A stretch of DNA of 64,000 bases from Pseudomonas sp. SG20056 (GTDB lineage: Bacteria > Pseudomonadota > Gammaproteobacteria > Pseudomonadales > Pseudomonadaceae), in assembly GCF_031764535.1 (NCBI RefSeq), contig NZ_CP134499.1:868001-932000 (forward strand). Direction: 5' to 3'. The notes beneath the pieces were generated by a model. It ran no database searches. It had not been told where the DNA came from and saw only the letters and a program-made list of their open reading frames with translations. Both the position numbers and the translations under genes were made by a program. This document shows, one piece after another, positions 35,312-43,718 of this stretch. Position 1 is the first letter of the stretch. The number at the start of each line of letters is the position of its first letter.

Positions 35312-36229
35312 TCAGCTAAACGCCTGGATAATCTTCTCGCGCAGCGCCGCATCCGGCAGGCGGCCGATGCCGGCCTTGAGGTTGTCGGCCATATAACGCG
35401 GGTTGGAAGTAGCCGGGATCACCACCGTCACCGCCGGGTTGGCGAGGATAAATTTGAGCAGCAGCTGCGCCCAAGAGGTGGCGTCGGTCTCCATCGCCCA
35501 GCTGGGCAGCGATTTGCCTTTGACTCTACTGAGCAGCTGCGCGCGCTGGAACGGCCGGTTGATCAGCGTGGCGATGCCATGGTCGGCGCAGTAGGGCAGC
35601 AGGCGTTTCTCGGCATTGCGTTCGCCCACTGAGTAGTTGAGCTGGACGAAGTCCACCGACTCTTTTTCCAGCACCTCCAGCAGGTCGTCGTGCGCCGATT
35701 CGATGTAATGGGTAATGCCGATATAGCGCACCTTGCCCTCGGCTTTCAGCTCGCGCAACAAGGCCAGTTGGGTGCGGGTGTCCTGCAGGTTGTGCACCTG
35801 CACCAGGTCGAGCTTGTCGGTTTGCAGCGCCTGCAGGCTGGCCTGAACCTGCGCCATGCCGCGCTCACGGCCGGTGGCGGAAATCTTGGTGGCGAGGAAG
35901 GCCTTGCCCTGGGTTTTGGTGCGTTTCAGCAGCTCGCCGGTCACCGCTTCGGAGGCGCCATAACTGGGGGCGGTGTCGATCAGCCTGGCGCCGCCGTTGA
36001 TAAAGGTTCGCATCACCGAATCCAGTGGTTTCAGGCTGTCATTGCTGAGGCTGACATCGAAGGTGCGCGAGGTGCCCAGGCCGATCACCGGCAGCAACTC
36101 ACCGCTGCTCGGGATGGGGCGTTTCAGCAGTTGGCTGGGGTCGGCGTAAGCCAGGGATGGCAGCCAGGGCGTGGCGGCGAGCGCGAGCAGGCTGGCGCTG
36201 CCCTGAATGAAGTGACGACGGCTAGGCAT
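35312..36229 (-). CDS. Tat-exported aldo/keto reductase
   Basis: A 305-residue aldo/keto reductase with a twin-arginine signal (SRRHFIQGSASLLALAATPWLPSLAYA). After it come VIGLGTSRTFD, LIDTAPSYGASEAVTGELL (catalytic Asp and Tyr), FLATKIS (Lys) and DLVQVHNL (His), then the C-terminal cofactor-binding VVIPATSNPRYMADNL. Because Tat carries folded proteins, the NADPH-type fold could be exported with cofactor bound. GGAGG lies 6 nt before ATG 36229; the longer frame adds nothing. It precedes the NTT-like carrier. The physiological substrate is unknown. Confidence 0.88.
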   Translation of the reverse strand: MPSRRHFIQGSASLLALAATPWLPSLAYADPSQLLKRPIPSSGELLPVIGLGTSRTFDVSLSNDSLKPLDSVMRTFINGGARLIDTAPSYGASEAVTGELLKRTKTQGKAFLATKISATGRERGMAQVQASLQALQTDKLDLVQVHNLQDTRTQLALLRELKAEGKVRYIGITHYIESAHDDLLEVLEKESVDFVQLNYSVGERNAEKRLLPYCADHGIATLINRPFQRAQLLSRVKGKSLPSWAMETDATSWAQLLLKFILANPAVTVVIPATSNPRYMADNLKAGIGRLPDAALREKIIQAFS

Positions 36230-36361
36230 AAGCTCCTCCGTGGTGGCACTGCACATATACAAAAGAGTCGAAGCCGCGCCAGGCGCGGCTTTGACCGAGC
36301 ATAGACCTGAGAGTCCCGCCGCCGCCCAGCGTTACGTGGCCAGTTGTTACCTGGTGTGTCG

Positions 36362-37279
36362 CTACGCCTCGGCCAGGGCCTCAAGAAAACTCTCCAGCAC
36401 CAGGTGCGGGCGGCGGCCTTTGCGGGTGACCGAGGCCAGGCTGATGTCGTAGAAGCGGCTGGCCGGCTTGAGCACGCGCAGGCGTCCCTGCTGCACCCAG
36501 GCCTGGGCGTAGTGGTCCGGCAGGTAACCGATATAGCGCCCGGTGAGGATGAGAAAGGCCATACCTTCGCGGTCCGAGGCGCTGGCGGTGCAATTGAGCG
36601 CCTGATAGTGGCTCTGCACTTCGGGCGGTAGGCGGAAGGTCGGTGCGATGGCCTCCTGAGCGTTTAGCCGCGCGTCCTCCAGCTGCTGATCATCGACATA
36701 GAACAACGGATGGCCGACCGCGCAGTAGAGCAGCGAACGCTCGTCGTACAGCGCCTGGTATTCCAGCCCGGACAGCGCGCTGGCCTGGGGCACCACGCCG
36801 ATATGCAGGCGGCCGTCGAGCACGCCTTGTTCGACTTCACTCGGTGGGGTCATGCGGATATGGATATGCACGTCCGGGCCGCGTTCTTTCAAGCGCGCCA
36901 GGGCGTTGGTGATGCGCATATGTTGCACCGTTACCAGATTGTCGGTCAGGCCGATATTCAGCTCGCCGCGCAGGTGCTGGTGCAGGCCGTTGACCTCGGT
37001 GCGAAAGCTCTCCAGCGCTGCCAGCAACTGCTGGGTGCTCTGGTACACCTCGCGGCCTTCTTCGGTCAGGGCAAAGCCGGCGCGGCCGCGTTGGCACAGA
37101 CGCAGGCCGAGGCGTTGTTCCAGGTCGCTCATCTGCTGGCTGATCGCCGAGCGGCCGATGCCCAAAGCGCTTTCCGCAGCGGAAAAGCCGCCGCATTCCA
37201 CCACGCTGCGAAACAGCTTGAGCAGGCGAATATCAAAATCACTGACCTGGGCCAGTGGATCGGGGCGGCGGGTGCTCAT
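36362..37279 (-). CDS. bauR: LysR-family regulator of beta-alanine catabolism (BauR)
   Basis: A 305-residue LysR-type regulator: winged helix LFRSVVECGGFSAAESALGIGRSAISQQMSDLE (about 22-54) and a periplasmic-binding-like effector domain. It is divergent from bauA with a 137-nt gap, the same arrangement as PA0133-PA0132 in P. aeruginosa, where BauR activates bau genes in response to beta-alanine. The symbol rests on that arrangement and family match. A dyad in the gap (37296-37316) is a candidate binding site. Confidence 0.85.
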   Translation of the reverse strand: MSTRRPDPLAQVSDFDIRLLKLFRSVVECGGFSAAESALGIGRSAISQQMSDLEQRLGLRLCQRGRAGFALTEEGREVYQSTQQLLAALESFRTEVNGLHQHLRGELNIGLTDNLVTVQHMRITNALARLKERGPDVHIHIRMTPPSEVEQGVLDGRLHIGVVPQASALSGLEYQALYDERSLLYCAVGHPLFYVDDQQLEDARLNAQEAIAPTFRLPPEVQSHYQALNCTASASDREGMAFLILTGRYIGYLPDHYAQAWVQQGRLRVLKPASRFYDISLASVTRKGRRPHLVLESFLEALAEA

Positions 37280-37295
37280 TGGCTGTCGCTCATTG

Positions 37296-37316
37296 TTTAG
37301 TGAGTGGTTAACTAAA
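37296..37316. promoter_or_regulatory. Candidate LysR operator in the bauR-bauA gap
   Basis: Arms TTTAGT (37296-37301) and ACTAAA (37311-37316) are perfect complements separated by 9 nt, in an AT-rich stretch just before bauR and about 100 nt before bauA. It fits the T-N11-A style of LysR sites. No direct proof. Confidence 0.45.
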
Positions 37317-37416
37317 GATAAGAAGAGTCTGGTTTTCCTGACTGTAAGCCCGTGGCACCTTTACTGGCAACTGCTTCTCCACATAAGAACACCGCCCTTC
37401 CTTGCGAGGCCGCACC

Positions 37417-38763
37417 ATGAACATGCCGCAGACCGAAGTCCCGTCCCTGGCCAGCCAGCTCAAGCTGGATGCGCACTGGATGCCGTTTTCCGCCAACCGC
37501 AACTTCAAGCGCGACCCGCGCCTGATCGTCGGCGCCGACGGCAACTACTTTATCGACGACAAGGGCCGCCGCGTGTTCGACAGCCTGTCCGGCCTGTGGA
37601 CCTGTGGCGCTGGGCACAACCGCAAGGAAATTCAGGAGGCCGTGGCCAAGCAGCTGGGCACCCTTGATTACGCACCGGGCTTCCAGTACGGCCACCCGCT
37701 GTCCTACCAGCTGGCCGAGAAAATCACCGAGCTAACCCCAGCCGGCCTCGATCACGTGTTCTACACCGACTCCGGCTCCGAGTGCGCCGACACCTCAGTG
37801 AAGATGGCCAAGGCCTACTGGCGCCTGAAAGGCCAACCGAGCAAAACCAAATTTATTGGCCGCGCCCGTGGCTACCACGGCGTGAACATCGCCGGCACCT
37901 CGCTGGGTGGCATTGGCGGTAACCGCAAGATGTTCGGCCAGATGATGGACGCCGACCACCTGCCACACACCCTGCAGTCGCACCTGGCCTTCACCAAGGG
38001 CATGGCGGCTACTGGCGGTGTTGAGCTGGCCAACGAGCTGCTGAAACTGATCGAACTGCACGACGCCTCGAACATCGCCGCGGTCATCGTCGAGCCGATG
38101 TCCGGCTCCGCCGGTGTGATCGTGCCGCCAGTCGGCTACCTGCAGCGTCTGCGTGAGATCTGCACCCAGCACAACATCCTGCTGATCTTCGACGAAGTGA
38201 TCACCGCCTACGGCCGTATGGGCAAGTGGACCGGTGCCGAGTTCTTCGGCGTGGTGCCGGACATCATGAACACCGCCAAGCAGATCACCAACGGCGCGAT
38301 TCCGCTGGGCGCGGTGATCGCCACCAGCGAGATCTACAACACCTTTATGAACCAGGCGATCCCCGAGCACATGGTCGAATTCGGCCACGGCTACACCTAC
38401 TCCGGCCACCCGGTGGCTTGCGCCGCCGGCCTGGCAACCCTGGAGCTGCTCAAACGCGACAACCTGATCGAGCAGTCCGCCGCCCTGGCACCAATCTTTG
38501 AAGAGAAGCTGCACAGCCTCAAAGGCAGCAAGAACGTCGTCGACATCCGCAACTGCGGCCTGGCCGGCGCGATCCAGATCGCCCCGCGTGACGGCGATCC
38601 GGTGATCCGTCCGTTCGAGGCCGGTATCAAACTGTGGAACGCCGGTTTCTACGTACGCTTCGGCGGCGACACCCTGCAGTTCGGGCCAACCTTCAACACC
38701 AAGCCCGAGCAGCTGGACTCCGTGTTCAACGCCGTCGGTGATGTGCTGAACAGCCTCGACTAA
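37417..38763 (+). CDS. bauA: Beta-alanine:pyruvate transaminase (BauA)
   Basis: A 448-residue class III PLP-dependent omega-aminotransferase that moves the amino group from beta-alanine to pyruvate, giving malonate semialdehyde and alanine. Visible parts are WMPFSANRNFKRDPRLI, the PLP phosphate loop YTDSGSECADTSVKMA, RGYHGVNIAGTSLGGIGGNR, the cofactor Asp in LLIFDEVITAYGRMG and the Schiff-base Lys in TAKQITNGAIPLGAVI. The ATG at 37417 follows GAGG. The gene is next to bauC and divergent from bauR, completing a route from beta-alanine to acetyl-CoA. An REP pair follows. Confidence 0.95.
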   Translation: MNMPQTEVPSLASQLKLDAHWMPFSANRNFKRDPRLIVGADGNYFIDDKGRRVFDSLSGLWTCGAGHNRKEIQEAVAKQLGTLDYAPGFQYGHPLSYQLAEKITELTPAGLDHVFYTDSGSECADTSVKMAKAYWRLKGQPSKTKFIGRARGYHGVNIAGTSLGGIGGNRKMFGQMMDADHLPHTLQSHLAFTKGMAATGGVELANELLKLIELHDASNIAAVIVEPMSGSAGVIVPPVGYLQRLREICTQHNILLIFDEVITAYGRMGKWTGAEFFGVVPDIMNTAKQITNGAIPLGAVIATSEIYNTFMNQAIPEHMVEFGHGYTYSGHPVACAAGLATLELLKRDNLIEQSAALAPIFEEKLHSLKGSKNVVDIRNCGLAGAIQIAPRDGDPVIRPFEAGIKLWNAGFYVRFGGDTLQFGPTFNTKPEQLDSVFNAVGDVLNSLD

Positions 38764-38768
38764 TTCCT

Positions 38769-38822
38769 GTGGGAGGGGCTTTAGCCGCGACTGCGCAATG
38801 TCGCGGCTAAAGCCCCTCCCAC
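38769..38822. repeat. Inverted REP pair between bauA and bauC
   Basis: Arms 38769-38791 and 38800-38822, perfect copies of the GTGGGAGGGGCTTTAGCCGCGAC type, separated by 8 nt. Located inside the bauA-bauC operon gap, it could stabilise the bauA part of the message. Confidence 0.92.
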
Positions 38823-38877
38823 GACAGAACCCTCTGGCAGCCAAGGCCGCCTCAAAGAATTTGCTAATGGAGTTTTT

Positions 38878-40374
38878 ATGACCCTCGTTAACCACCTGAT
38901 CCACGGCGAACTGACTGCCGGCACCGGCCGCAGCGCAGACGTATTCAACCCGTCCACCGGCGCCGCCACCAAGCAAGTCGCCCTGGCCGACCGCGCCACC
39001 ATGCAACTGGCCATCGACTCGGCCAAGAGCGCTTTCCCGGCCTGGCGCAACACCCCGCCAGCCAAGCGCGCCCAGGTGATGTTCCGCTTCAAGCAGCTGC
39101 TGGAGCAGCACGAAGCGACCATCTCCAAGCTGATCAGCGAAGAGCACGGCAAAACCCTCGAAGACGCCGCGGGTGAGCTCAAGCGCGGTATCGAAAACGT
39201 CGAATTTGCCTGCGCCGCCCCGGAAATCCTTAAGGGCGAGTACAGCCGCAACGTCGGCCCGAATATCGACGCCTGGAGCGACATGCAGCCAATCGGCGTT
39301 GTGGCCGGCATCACCCCGTTCAACTTCCCGGCCATGGTGCCGCTGTGGATGTACCCGCTGGCCATCGTCTGCGGCAACTGCTTTATCTTGAAGCCGTCCG
39401 AGCGTGACCCAAGCTCCACCCTGTATATCGCCCAACTGCTGCAAGAGGCTGGCCTGCCAAAAGGCGTGCTCAACGTGGTGCACGGCGACAAGGAAGCGGT
39501 GGATGCGCTGATCGAAGCGCCGGAAGTCAAAGCCCTGAGCTTTGTTGGCTCCACGCCGATTGCCGAATACATCTACAGCGAAGGCACCAAGCGCGGTAAG
39601 CGCGTACAGGCCCTGGGCGGCGCGAAGAACCACGCCGTGCTGATGCCCGATGCCGACCTGGACAACGCCGTCAGCGCACTGATGGGCGCGGCCTACGGCT
39701 CCTGCGGCGAGCGCTGCATGGCCATCTCCGTGGCCGTGTGCGTAGGCGACCAGATCGCCGATGCGCTGGTCGAGAAGATCGTGCCGCAGATCAAAGCATT
39801 GAAAATCGGTGCCGGCACCTCCTGCGGCCTGGACATGGGCCCGCTGGTTACTGGCGCGGCGCGTGACAAGGTCAAAGGCTATATCGACGCTGGCGTGGCG
39901 CAGGGCGCAAGCCTGGTAGTCGACGGTCGTGACCTGGTGGTTGCAGGAAACGAGAACGGCTTCTTCGTCGGCGGCACCCTGTTCGACAAGGTGACCCCGG
40001 AGATGACCATCTACACCGACGAAATCTTCGGCCCAGTGCTGTGCATCGTCCGCGTCGGCAGCCTGGAACAAGCCATGCAGCTGATCAACGACCACGAATA
40101 CGGCAACGGCACCTGCATCTTTACCCGTGATGGTGAAGCCGCGCGCCTGTTCTGCGACGAGATCGAAGTCGGCATGGTCGGCGTCAACGTCCCGCTGCCG
40201 GTACCGGTCAGCTACCACAGCTTCGGCGGCTGGAAGCGCTCGCTGTTCGGCGACCTGCATGCCTATGGCCCGGACGGTGTGCGCTTCTACACCCGCAAGA
40301 AGGCCATCACCCAACGCTGGCCACAGCGCGCCAGCCATGAGGCGGCTCAGTTTGCTTTCCCGAGTAATGGCTAA
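38878..40374 (+). CDS. bauC: CoA-acylating malonate/methylmalonate semialdehyde dehydrogenase (BauC/MmsA)
   Basis: A 498-residue aldehyde dehydrogenase of the MmsA group, which makes acetyl-CoA from malonate semialdehyde (or propionyl-CoA from methylmalonate semialdehyde) with NAD and CoA. It has PIGVVAGITPFNFPAMVPLWMYPLAI, VGSTPIAEYIYSEGTKRGKRVQALGGAKNHAVLMPDAD and the catalytic Cys in YGSCGERCMAISVAV. In the bau setting it should take the product of BauA; a general MmsA role in valine breakdown cannot be excluded. The start follows ATGGAGTTTTT. A strong terminator follows. Confidence 0.93.
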   Translation: MTLVNHLIHGELTAGTGRSADVFNPSTGAATKQVALADRATMQLAIDSAKSAFPAWRNTPPAKRAQVMFRFKQLLEQHEATISKLISEEHGKTLEDAAGELKRGIENVEFACAAPEILKGEYSRNVGPNIDAWSDMQPIGVVAGITPFNFPAMVPLWMYPLAIVCGNCFILKPSERDPSSTLYIAQLLQEAGLPKGVLNVVHGDKEAVDALIEAPEVKALSFVGSTPIAEYIYSEGTKRGKRVQALGGAKNHAVLMPDADLDNAVSALMGAAYGSCGERCMAISVAVCVGDQIADALVEKIVPQIKALKIGAGTSCGLDMGPLVTGAARDKVKGYIDAGVAQGASLVVDGRDLVVAGNENGFFVGGTLFDKVTPEMTIYTDEIFGPVLCIVRVGSLEQAMQLINDHEYGNGTCIFTRDGEAARLFCDEIEVGMVGVNVPLPVPVSYHSFGGWKRSLFGDLHAYGPDGVRFYTRKKAITQRWPQRASHEAAQFAFPSNG

Positions 40375-40385
40375 GTAACACCCAA

Positions 40386-40417
40386 GGGGGCTGATCGCAG
40401 GATCAGCCCCCTTTTTT
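40386..40417 (+). terminator. Intrinsic terminator after bauC
   Basis: A perfect 11-bp stem, GGGGGCTGATC with its complement, a 4-nt GCAG loop and a run of six T. It begins 12 nt after the bauC stop. Confidence 0.95.
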
Positions 40418-40433
40418 GATGCAACTGCGGCCT

Positions 40434-40484
40434 GTGGGAGGGGCTTTAGCCGCGATAGCACGTCGCGGCTAAAGCCCCTCCCAC
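40434..40484. repeat. Inverted REP pair after the bauC terminator
   Basis: Arms 40434-40455 and 40462-40484 of the GTGGGAGGGGCTTTAGCCGC family with a 6-nt loop. It is the second such pair in the bau region. Confidence 0.92.
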
Positions 40485-40721
40485 AAGAGCCTGCAGACCA
40501 TGCAGCGCTCTAGGATGGGGCGGGCCGCGCAGGTTGAGCGCAGCGATACCCATCAAGCAACAACAGCTTTACGCAACAAACCAGCCGCGCGGGCGCGGCG
40601 TTGGTGCAGTGACCGCAGGTTACGGCACCCCTTGGGTGAGCGGGTTCAGGGTTTCCTGGCCCGTAAGCCCGCTCTCCCAAGGGCAGCCCACTTCAATAAT
40701 TAATGAAGAGGACTCCTTGCA
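40485..40721 (+). promoter_or_regulatory. Upstream region of the gamma-glutamyl-GABA hydrolase gene
   Basis: Together with the terminator and REP pair before it, this makes a 347-nt gene-free stretch. It holds several short inverted repeats (for example around 40623-40700) and an AT-rich patch (CAATAATTAATG) just before a GAGGA ribosome site, so the hydrolase promoter probably lies here. No consensus sigma70 or sigma54 site is convincing. Confidence 0.4.
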
Positions 40722-41504
40722 ATGAGCAAACCCATGATTGGCCTTCCCCTGTGCCGTTGGCAGCTGACCAGCCGTGATATCGGCTGGTTTCACCTGGTCG
40801 GCGAGAAGTACATCCACGCCGTCACCGGCTTCGGTGCCTTCCCGCTGATGATCCCGGCCTTTGGCGATGATCTGGACATGGATACGGTGCTGGATAGCGT
40901 CAGCGGCATCATGTTCGGTGGCTCACTCTCCAACGTGCACCCCAGCTTCTACGGCGACGACCATCCCGGCCTTGGCCTGGCCGACAAACCTCGTGATGAA
41001 ACCGTGCTGCGCCTGATGCGTGCCTGTATTGATCGTGGCATTCCGTTCCTCGGCATCTGCCGCGGCATGCAGGAAATGAACGTGCTGTTTGGCGGCACCC
41101 TGCACCGTGAAGTGCATGAAGTCGAAGGTCGTCTTGATCACCGTGAGGTGAAGGATGTACCGGATGATGTGGCCTACGGCCCGATGCACAACGTGGCCCT
41201 GACCGAGGGCGGCGTGTTGCATTCGCTGTTCGGCGAGCGGCAGATCAAGGTCAACTCATTGCATGGTCAAGGGGTTGATCGCCTGGGTGAGGGCTTGCAG
41301 GTTGAAGCCGTGGCCGAGGATGGGCAGATCGAGGCGGTCAGTGTGATTGGCGCCAAGGCGTTTGCCGTTGGGGTGCAGTGGCATCCCGAGTATCGCTATT
41401 GGGAGAAGGCGGATTACAACGCGCTGTTGGGGGCGTTTCATCAGGCGGCGCGGGAATATCAGGTTGAGAAGTTGGAAAGGAGTAGGGCGCAGGCGGTGGC
41501 CTAA
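40722..41504 (+). CDS. puuD: Gamma-glutamyl-gamma-aminobutyrate hydrolase (PuuD/PauD/SpuA-like)
   Basis: A 260-residue class I glutamine-amidotransferase-type hydrolase that releases GABA, or a related amino acid, from its gamma-glutamyl form in polyamine breakdown. The nucleophile lies in FLGICRGMQEMNVLFGG, and the His-Glu pair of the triad in AVGVQWHPEYRYW. A MSKPMIGLPLCRWQ start follows GAGGA by about 9 nt. It stands alone after the bau genes; P. aeruginosa catabolises spermidine through beta-alanine, so its place here links polyamine and beta-alanine use. Which gamma-glutamyl substrate it prefers is not shown. Confidence 0.9.
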   Translation: MSKPMIGLPLCRWQLTSRDIGWFHLVGEKYIHAVTGFGAFPLMIPAFGDDLDMDTVLDSVSGIMFGGSLSNVHPSFYGDDHPGLGLADKPRDETVLRLMRACIDRGIPFLGICRGMQEMNVLFGGTLHREVHEVEGRLDHREVKDVPDDVAYGPMHNVALTEGGVLHSLFGERQIKVNSLHGQGVDRLGEGLQVEAVAEDGQIEAVSVIGAKAFAVGVQWHPEYRYWEKADYNALLGAFHQAAREYQVEKLERSRAQAVA

Positions 41505-41527
41505 TTTGAGGGGCTGTCTCTCGTCTT

Positions 41528-41566
41528 AAAGTACAAGGCCCCAGATGAAGGGGCTTTGTGCTTTTT
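41528..41566 (+). terminator. Intrinsic terminator after puuD
   Basis: A long stem with a few mismatches (AAAGTACAAGGCCCC with GGGGCTTTGTGCTTT) closes a loop of about 6 nt and ends in a run of T. It begins 23 nt after the puuD stop and marks the left boundary of the AT-rich block that follows. Confidence 0.88.
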
Positions 41567-41614
41567 GAATATAAATAATTTAATGTTGTGCGGGACTTTA
41601 ATAGTCGTTATTAA

Positions 41615-43219
41615 TTATAAGGCTCTTTCCCAGGCTGCTTGTAACGCTTTGTAGAGTATCGATAAGGAAGACTCAAACTGCTCTAGGGTTATCTGGTCGC
41701 CAACTAATTTGGCTAGCTGTTTTTTTTGGCGTCCATTCATGGTGTTCACTTGATTGCTATCTCGTGCCCATGGAGTGTCTTTAGGGTAACACTCCTCAAG
41801 ACTGCCAAATGGAAGCACTAGTATTTGTCCATTATGATTTAAGTCTTTGTGGATTCCCATGAACTCATCAAAGCCTGGACGAGCTCTCGCTGTGGGTTGG
41901 TCGCACAGGATAATTGTACGGTCTTTGTATATGCTAGTTCCCATAGGGGAAAATGCTTTCGATATTGCATTTATTGACCGGTTTGCTTGGTGGGTGTCGC
42001 CTTCGGCTGAAATTATTTGAATTGCTGGTTTTTTTGGGTAGTGGTTTTTTATTACTCTTGTAAGTAGTTCAAATTCACTTGGGCCTTCTACGATCAAGAA
42101 GTTTCTTGGCAGTAGTAGGTCTGCTGGGCTTCCACCGAGAAGCTCGTAGATAATATATGGTTTGTCTTTTTCGTCAGTTTTAAATATCTCGGTTCGGCAT
42201 TCTGATTTCTCTGTCTTGAATACGCTTTCTTCTTGGCTCGAGTCGGCAACGAAGACAGATGAGTGTGTGCTTATGAAAACTTGGTCTAAATCTTCACTTA
42301 GCTCTTTTAGAACGTTTTTCAGTTTTCTTTGCGCTGTAGGATGTAGATGTAGCTCTGCTTCGTCGATAAAGAAAAGGAATGACTTTCCGGCATCCTCTCT
42401 GTTTTTTCTGTAATCAGCATAGGCTTGGATTATTGCAAGCATAAGTGCTCGCTGCATTCCATCGCCTTTCTCGCTAGCGTAAGTTTCGATGCCGTCGTCT
42501 ACTACAGTTTCGAATTTTTTTAGCAGATCACTAAATTCAGGGGAGAGTACTTCGAAGTAAACTTTCGAGCATTCGGAAAACTGTTTTTCCAAATGGTTTT
42601 TTACTGATGCTCCTAGAGCTTTGAAATGTTGGCTTACAGCAGACTCTTCGGAGTTAAATAGGTCGTCAAATTTTTCTCGAAATGCTCTGTATTTAGGGTC
42701 GTCATTTAATATTTCTTCAATTACAGAAGATAGCATGATTCCCACTGCGCTTTTCTGATTATATTTTGTGAACTCTTCGTAGTACTGTCGGGTGTGTATG
42801 TATTCGAATTTTGGTAGGAAGTCGTTTAGCGCTGTGTCAAACCCGGTGGGGTTTTTAATGGTTTCATCATTTATCTCAACGGTTCTCTTTTTGGGTTCGG
42901 TGCTTCTTCTGGTTATTACAAGTTTGTCTGCGCCGTTAAGCACGTTAAGTATTTTTGTCCTGTTCCCTTCGTTTATCATGTTTTCGGCACCGTGCTGAGC
43001 GCCGGAGAACTCTACGCTTACTTCTACTTCTTTCTGAGGGTCTCGACAGAATTTTATGTCGTCGGAAGTTCCTGTGCCAGTATAGAACCAATTTATTGCT
43101 TCAAAGAAATTGGTTTTCCCGGTGTTGTTCTGTCCGATAAGTATGTTGAAGTCTGATGCTTCAATGTTGGCGTTTTCAATGGATCGGAAATTTGTGATTT
43201 TTATTCTGGATATTTTCAT
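41615..43219 (-). CDS. OLD-family ATP-dependent nuclease (ATPase plus Toprim)
   Basis: A 534-residue overcoming-lysogenisation-defect-type protein. The ABC/SMC-like ATPase part shows ITNFRSIENANIE, Walker A LIGQNNTGKTNFF (about 28-40), a degenerate signature near DGMQRALMLAIIQAY and Walker B with catalytic Glu in SFLFFIDEAELHLHPTAQ, then STHSS. The C-terminal Toprim domain has LIVEGPSEFELL (catalytic Glu) and IILCDQP. OLD proteins are nicking or cleaving nucleases that often defend against phages. No UvrD-like helicase, reverse transcriptase or other partner adjoins, so it looks like a standalone class 1 member. AT-rich codon use, unlike all neighbours, points to recent transfer. Confidence 0.9.
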   Translation of the reverse strand: MKISRIKITNFRSIENANIEASDFNILIGQNNTGKTNFFEAINWFYTGTGTSDDIKFCRDPQKEVEVSVEFSGAQHGAENMINEGNRTKILNVLNGADKLVITRRSTEPKKRTVEINDETIKNPTGFDTALNDFLPKFEYIHTRQYYEEFTKYNQKSAVGIMLSSVIEEILNDDPKYRAFREKFDDLFNSEESAVSQHFKALGASVKNHLEKQFSECSKVYFEVLSPEFSDLLKKFETVVDDGIETYASEKGDGMQRALMLAIIQAYADYRKNREDAGKSFLFFIDEAELHLHPTAQRKLKNVLKELSEDLDQVFISTHSSVFVADSSQEESVFKTEKSECRTEIFKTDEKDKPYIIYELLGGSPADLLLPRNFLIVEGPSEFELLTRVIKNHYPKKPAIQIISAEGDTHQANRSINAISKAFSPMGTSIYKDRTIILCDQPTARARPGFDEFMGIHKDLNHNGQILVLPFGSLEECYPKDTPWARDSNQVNTMNGRQKKQLAKLVGDQITLEQFESSLSILYKALQAAWERAL

Positions 43220-43361
43220 TCTTCCTCCTTGAATGAGGTTGGCTCGACCTTACTGCGAATTGATAGCCATGCGCCATAGTTTGCGCATTGGATTTTGGTC
43301 TTGGTGTGTGTCCGCCGCTTATGTGTTGTTCGGGGTAATGGTTCCGCCCTTACGGCGGCTC

Positions 43362-43560
43362 ACTTTTGGCAGACGCCCCAAAAGTAAGCAAAAAGTCTTG
43401 CCCCTTGCATCCGGGTCTCGCTGTGCTCGACTTCCCTCGTTCCATCATTGCTCCAGGGGCCGGCGTACAAGGGCCGTCCCTGGCCCTTTACGCCTCTCGC
43501 CGCATCCATGCGGCTCGTTCCCTTCCACAACGATTCCACTCGGCCTTCTGATGGGGCGTT
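43362..43560 (+). repeat. About 200-bp structured non-coding repeat, copy 1
   Basis: It begins with a hairpin (ACTTTTGG with CCAAAAGT), then GCATCCGGGTCTCGCTGTGC, a GGCC-rich hairpin, GCCGCATCCATGCGGC (another hairpin) and ends near CACTCGGCCTTCTGATGGGG. A diverged inverted copy lies at 43719-43917 with the same blocks in the same order. The open frames across it are by-products of its composition. Confidence 0.75.
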
Positions 43561-43642
43561 TGGCGTCGTCTGTGTAATCGCGGATTGAAAAGCAAAAACA
43601 TGGCGGGTTTCACCCGCCCTACAGGCTACGACTACGAACCCG

Positions 43643-43665
43643 TAGGAGCGGCCCATGGCCGCGAT
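43643..43665 (+). repeat. Single REP unit between the two inverted repeats
   Basis: One copy of the GTAGGAGCGG...CCGCGAT REP family (second family of the window). It sits in the spacer between the two 200-bp repeats, within a short stretch (43585-43640) that otherwise shows no gene. Confidence 0.65.
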
Positions 43666-43718
43666 GCTTTTGCTTTTTTGCCGTCCACAAATCGCCTAGA
43701 CAACGCGATCCCCGAATC

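Noticed and set aside
37345..37375. A sigma54-like promoter (TGGCAC...) before bauA
   Set aside because: The GG and GC elements are one base too far apart for the -24/-12 rule.
37795..40461. An 888-codon minus-strand open frame spanning bauA and bauC
   Set aside because: It runs across two intact genes, an REP pair and a terminator; composition is typical of antisense shadow frames.
41615..43219. Gabija (GajA) defence system
   Set aside because: No UvrD-like GajB helicase is adjacent on either side; the protein is better called a standalone OLD-family nuclease.
43360..43656. A 98-codon frame that resembles widely predicted hypothetical Pseudomonas proteins
   Set aside because: It lies wholly on the structured non-coding repeat, and the second repeat copy does not keep the frame; hairpin pairing, not protein, appears conserved.
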